This document shows positions 60,485 through 64,000 of a stretch of 64,000 nt of DNA, piece after piece. Below the pieces are notes generated by a model that was given only the letters and a program-made list of their open reading frames with translations, searched no databases and had not been told where the DNA came from. The stretch lies in contig JAFAFU010000020.1 of the NCBI GenBank assembly GCA_023423335.1, positions 6,265 to 70,264 on the forward strand, read 5' to 3'. Position numbers and translations under genes: made by a program. Source of the stretch: Bacillota bacterium. GTDB lineage: Bacteria; Bacillota; Clostridia; Lachnospirales; Lachnospiraceae. Position 1 is the first letter of the stretch, and each line of letters opens with the position of its first letter.

Positions 60485-62830
60485 ATGCTGAGAAAATTAC
60501 TATATACCGTATCGGCGGTCACACTGGTAATATTGGGTAAATATCTGTTGGGGAAGGATTTCATACCGTTTTTGCAATGGTGGGTTGTGGTCTTAAGTTT
60601 AGGACTGATATTCCTGCCGGTCAGCGGCATTTTGTTCGGCACCTTTGAGGATAGGGGATATCTTTTCTCCAAGACCCTCGGTATCGCGGCGGCCGGATAT
60701 CTGATGTGGCTGTTATCCTCCCTGCGTATCCTCAAATTTACTTCCGTCTCCTGTATCATTTCCGTTGGGCTTTGCCTGCTTGTAAATCTGGCCCTCCTTG
60801 TATGGAAGAGCCCGAGAGACAAGAAGCTGAAAGCGGGGGAGCATGTAAGGATCAGGAGGCCGGGCTTCTTCTCCAGGAGTACGATGGAGCTGATCATATT
60901 AGAAGAGCTGCTGTTCTTTGGAGTATTTCTGCTCTTTGTCTATATCCGGGGCTTTAAGCCGGAGGCTTACGGTACGGAAAAATTCATGGATTATGGTTTC
61001 ATGACTACAATGAACCGCACGGATTATATGCCGCCGGAGGATTTCTGGTTCTCGGGCACTACCTTAAATTATTATTATGTCGGTCAGTTCCTGGCTACCT
61101 TTTTATCGAAGCTGACCTATGTCGGCACGGCAAACGGCTATAATCTGATGCTTATGATGACCGGCGCTTTTACTGCCGTACTGCCGTTTTGTATCGCGTA
61201 TCATCTGATACTGCATTACCAGAGGGAACGCAGAAGCAGGAAGGGAATTCTGCCTGCCTGCGGCGGAATTATTGCCGGAGCCGGGGTATGTATCGCAGGA
61301 AATATGCACTATCCGATTTTTAAATGGCTGGTGCCTAATTTTCAGAAGGCCTTTTTAAAGGGACAGGACATCTACCGCTACTGGTTTCCGGATGCCACCC
61401 GATTCATCGGATATAATCCGGATACCAATGATAAGACCATCCATGAGTTTCCGGCCTATTCCTTCGTATTGGGAGATCTTCATGCCCATGTCATTAATAT
61501 CCTTTTTGTCCTGACCGTATTGGGTATATTGCTGGCCTGGCTGCTTGGACAAAGGGACAGAGGTATTTTTTCTTCCGCCGATAAAAAAGAGAATAACAGA
61601 CTGCTGCCACAGGAGATATTTCAGCCCTCCATTCTTGCGCTGGGGTTCTTTATCGGCTTATTCCATATGACTAATTTTTGGGATTATCCGATTTATTACG
61701 TGGTTTCCGGTGCCGTTATTCTATTTTCTAATATGATTGTATATAATTTTAAAGGAAAAGCATATCTTTTAACCGCATTGCAGGGGATTCTTGTGCTGGC
61801 GGTGGGAGAACTGATATGCTTTCCGTTCACTCTGAATTTTAACCAGATATCGGCGAATCCGGTACTTACAGTCGCACGGACACCGATTTACCAACTGGCA
61901 ATCCTGTGGGGACTGCCGATAGCCGCAGTACTCACCCTCCTTATGGTTACCGCTACGGACCGCTTCGCCGGTCAGAAACGCCGGAGATATTCGAAGAAGA
62001 CGGGTCGGAAGGAAAATGCTTTAATCCTATATATGCAAGGCCTGAACAGCTCCGAATTATTTATCCTGACCATCGGGCTGTGCGCAATCGGATTGATCCT
62101 TCTGCCGGAGCTTGTCTATATTGAGGACATCTATTCCGGAGATTATAAAAGAGCCAATACAATGTTTAAGCTGACCTATCAGGCCTTTATCCTGTTTGGA
62201 ATCTGCTTCGGCTTTATCCTGATCCGTCTCCTTGCCTTTGGCAGGACACTTTGGCAGAAGGTGATTGCCGGTACGATACTGGTATTATTCAGCATGACCC
62301 TGTGTTACGCCCAGAATGCGACAAAAGCCTGGTATGGCGACATCTTTGACCGGAAGGGATACAAAGGAATTGATTCCACAGCATTTATGAAGGATGAAAT
62401 GCCGGAGGATTATGAGGCTACGAAATGGCTGAATGAGAATATCCAGGGTACTCCCGTGGTTCTCGAAGCGAACGGTGACAGTTATACAGAATACGAGCGG
62501 GTATCCGTAATAACCGGCCTTCCGACAGTGCTTGGCTGGTACACCCATGAAAGACTCTGGAAATCCGAACCGGGGGTGATGGATTCGGAAGTAACTGCGA
62601 TGCTGGATGCAAGGGCTGCGGATATCGAGACCATCTACACCTCGGAGGATGAGGAAGTTGTGAGAGCCCTCCTGATGGAGTATGACATTTCGTATATCTA
62701 TGTCGGGGGACCGGAGAAGAAAAAGTACGATATCATCAATGATGAGCTTCTGAAAAAAATAGGGACAATTGTATATGAGGCCCCGGATTTGGATGACAGA
62801 TATGATACTTATATTATCAAGGTAAGATAA
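60485..62830 (+). CDS. Large DUF2298-family membrane protein (GT-C-like) 2
   Basis: About 781 residues with some 15 membrane spans. The FPAYSFVLGDLHAHVINI loop and FWFSGTTLNYYYVGQFLATF are hallmarks of DUF2298, proposed membrane glycosyltransferases of GT-C type. The C-terminal domain (ISYIYVGGPEKKKYD) matches that of the first large protein. The start at 60485 follows ATGGAGG; an earlier in-frame GTG at 60452 lies in the hairpin. It is probably the last step in adding a sugar to a surface polymer. Confidence 0.85.
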   Translation: MLRKLLYTVSAVTLVILGKYLLGKDFIPFLQWWVVVLSLGLIFLPVSGILFGTFEDRGYLFSKTLGIAAAGYLMWLLSSLRILKFTSVSCIISVGLCLLVNLALLVWKSPRDKKLKAGEHVRIRRPGFFSRSTMELIILEELLFFGVFLLFVYIRGFKPEAYGTEKFMDYGFMTTMNRTDYMPPEDFWFSGTTLNYYYVGQFLATFLSKLTYVGTANGYNLMLMMTGAFTAVLPFCIAYHLILHYQRERRSRKGILPACGGIIAGAGVCIAGNMHYPIFKWLVPNFQKAFLKGQDIYRYWFPDATRFIGYNPDTNDKTIHEFPAYSFVLGDLHAHVINILFVLTVLGILLAWLLGQRDRGIFSSADKKENNRLLPQEIFQPSILALGFFIGLFHMTNFWDYPIYYVVSGAVILFSNMIVYNFKGKAYLLTALQGILVLAVGELICFPFTLNFNQISANPVLTVARTPIYQLAILWGLPIAAVLTLLMVTATDRFAGQKRRRYSKKTGRKENALILYMQGLNSSELFILTIGLCAIGLILLPELVYIEDIYSGDYKRANTMFKLTYQAFILFGICFGFILIRLLAFGRTLWQKVIAGTILVLFSMTLCYAQNATKAWYGDIFDRKGYKGIDSTAFMKDEMPEDYEATKWLNENIQGTPVVLEANGDSYTEYERVSVITGLPTVLGWYTHERLWKSEPGVMDSEVTAMLDARAADIETIYTSEDEEVVRALLMEYDISYIYVGGPEKKKYDIINDELLKKIGTIVYEAPDLDDRYDTYIIKVR

Positions 62831-62896
62831 ATCAGACAGCAAAGTGACTGCGGGATACAACAGATAAATAAGAATGACATGATATAGAGGTGTGAT

Positions 62897-64000
62897 ATGA
62901 ATCGATTAAGCAAAAGGGCATTCCTTTACGGAAGGCTTATAATTACCTCAGGCTTGCTGGGTTTTCTTATCTTCTTTGGTACGCAGAAGGTGCTGGCTGT
63001 AACGAATGATTATCCGTATCTGATTAAAGTGAACCGATACCAGAACACAATCACTGTGTATGAGAAGGACAGGAACGGGGAATACAAGGTTCCGGTAAAA
63101 GCCTTCATCTGCTCTGTGGGGCGTAAAGGGACGGAAACAATACTGGGAACCTACAAGACAAAAGAAAAATACCGCTGGAAAGCATTGATGGGGGATGTAT
63201 GGGGGCAATACTCCACCAGAATAGTCGGAGGCATCCTGTTCCATTCGGTATATTACTATGAAAACGGCAATCCCGCAACGCTGGCGAACAAAGAGTATAA
63301 TAAATTAGGTTCTGCGGCTTCCCATGGCTGTATCCGCCTGACGGTCGGAGATGCGAAATGGATTTATGATAATTGCCCGGTTGGAACAACAGTAATCATT
63401 TACGATGATAAAACAAGCCCCGGTCCGATGGGAAAGCCGGAAGCAATCAAGCTTCCTTCTTCCGTCCGATGGGACCCGACAGATCCGATCAGCAGTAATC
63501 CTTATAAGGACAAGAAACCGACGATTAACGGGGTAAAGAGCCGAAGCATTCCCTGGGGAGAGGAGATTGATTTAAAGCAGGGTGTCACGGCAAAATCCTT
63601 TTTGGGAACGGACATAACGCAGAAGCTGGAAGTGGAGGGCATAATACATAAATATGAGCCGGGGGACTACAAAATCATCTATACTGTGACCGATGTACTG
63701 GGAAGAACCGCCAGTAAAACCATCACCGTTACCGTGGAAAAGATCAGGAACGTAGCGGAATTTAACGGTTTTCGCGACCAGGTGGTATCCGGCCGGAGCA
63801 AGATAACAACAAAGGAAGTACTATCCGGTGTAGAGATATATCTGGATGGGGTTCTTGTGGATCAGAAGGATATCAGGGTTGCTATCGAGAAAGTATCCGG
63901 TGATGAATATCTGGTGACCATAAGAATCTATTCGGGAGAAGGCATTCTGGCTGCGGAAACGGTAACCTACCGGATTGATAATGAAGCCCCTGTATTAACG
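62897..64000 (+). CDS. L,D-transpeptidase (YkuD domain) with Ig-like C-terminus, cut by window end
   Basis: At least 368 residues, open at the right edge. An N-terminal signal or anchor (residues ~10-34, LIITSGLLGFLIFFGT) is followed by a YkuD domain: VNRYQNTITVYEKD, catalytic H in LFHSVYYY, and SHGCIRL with C145. It cross-links peptidoglycan in a beta-lactam-tolerant way. From ~residue 215 begin Ig-like repeats (DYKIIYTVTDVLGRTASKTI) for wall or glycan binding. The start is preceded by GAGGTG. Confidence 0.92.
   Translation, partial: MNRLSKRAFLYGRLIITSGLLGFLIFFGTQKVLAVTNDYPYLIKVNRYQNTITVYEKDRNGEYKVPVKAFICSVGRKGTETILGTYKTKEKYRWKALMGDVWGQYSTRIVGGILFHSVYYYENGNPATLANKEYNKLGSAASHGCIRLTVGDAKWIYDNCPVGTTVIIYDDKTSPGPMGKPEAIKLPSSVRWDPTDPISSNPYKDKKPTINGVKSRSIPWGEEIDLKQGVTAKSFLGTDITQKLEVEGIIHKYEPGDYKIIYTVTDVLGRTASKTITVTVEKIRNVAEFNGFRDQVVSGRSKITTKEVLSGVEIYLDGVLVDQKDIRVAIEKVSGDEYLVTIRIYSGEGILAAETVTYRIDNEAPVLT

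Overview
The window looks like chromosome of a low-to-mid GC, anaerobic, endospore-forming Clostridia, most likely a Lachnospiraceae member. Pointers are the spore gene pair DUF2953/GerW, the 2-hydroxyacyl-CoA dehydratase-type activase, a zinc-ribbon L28, the core run rpmB - asp23/yloU - yloV - recG, strong GGAGG ribosome sites and sigma-A promoters. No rRNA, tRNA, CRISPR array, transposase or integrase was seen. Species cannot be named from sequence alone.

Layout. 1-8.2 kb: end of a GPH sugar transporter, a GH13 alpha-glucosidase with an unusual N-terminal extension, a split ThrE-type exporter, and small metabolic or repair genes (two Nudix, GNAT, DJ-1/PfpI, YbaK). 8.2-21 kb: a sugar-dehydrogenase-like propeller, an Fpg-like glycosylase without the catalytic proline, CheW, a large zinc-ribbon membrane protein, hisH-hisF, ung, a TPR/chitobiase-C/LRR surface protein and an APC permease. 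21-34 kb: a 1416-residue activase on the minus strand, a LysM protein, a CorA transporter behind a leader with its own small ORF, a rhomboid-like membrane protein, two ABC-2 permeases and the sporulation pair. 34-37.6 kb: rpmB, asp23-like, yloV.

37.8-50.5 kb is the highlight: a type VII secretion (T7SS) locus behind a consensus promoter. It has an FHA-containing EssC ATPase, an EsaB/YukD protein, two WXG100 proteins, then a lipoprotein, a lipase whose helical targeting-like domain is at the C-terminus, and two small helical partners. It ends with a PP2C phosphatase and a membrane Ser/Thr kinase with an outer leucine-rich-repeat domain. No EsaA, EssA or EssB was found. The locus lies between yloV and recG. 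I read the lipase module as a reverse-order T7SS toxin with lipoprotein immunity, comparable to TslA/TilA of Staphylococcus aureus, and the kinase/phosphatase pair as the probable controller through the FHA domain.

50.6-54.7 kb: a GntR-YtrA regulated ABC transporter with a nested palindromic operator, then recG. 55.3-62.8 kb: an envelope glycan locus with two GT2 glycosyltransferases, UDP-galactopyranose mutase and two large DUF2298/GT-C-like membrane proteins. The window ends inside an L,D-transpeptidase gene. A short hairpin-bearing element recurs directly upstream of at least two, probably four, genes (near 27.4, 35.4, 58.4 and 60.4 kb).
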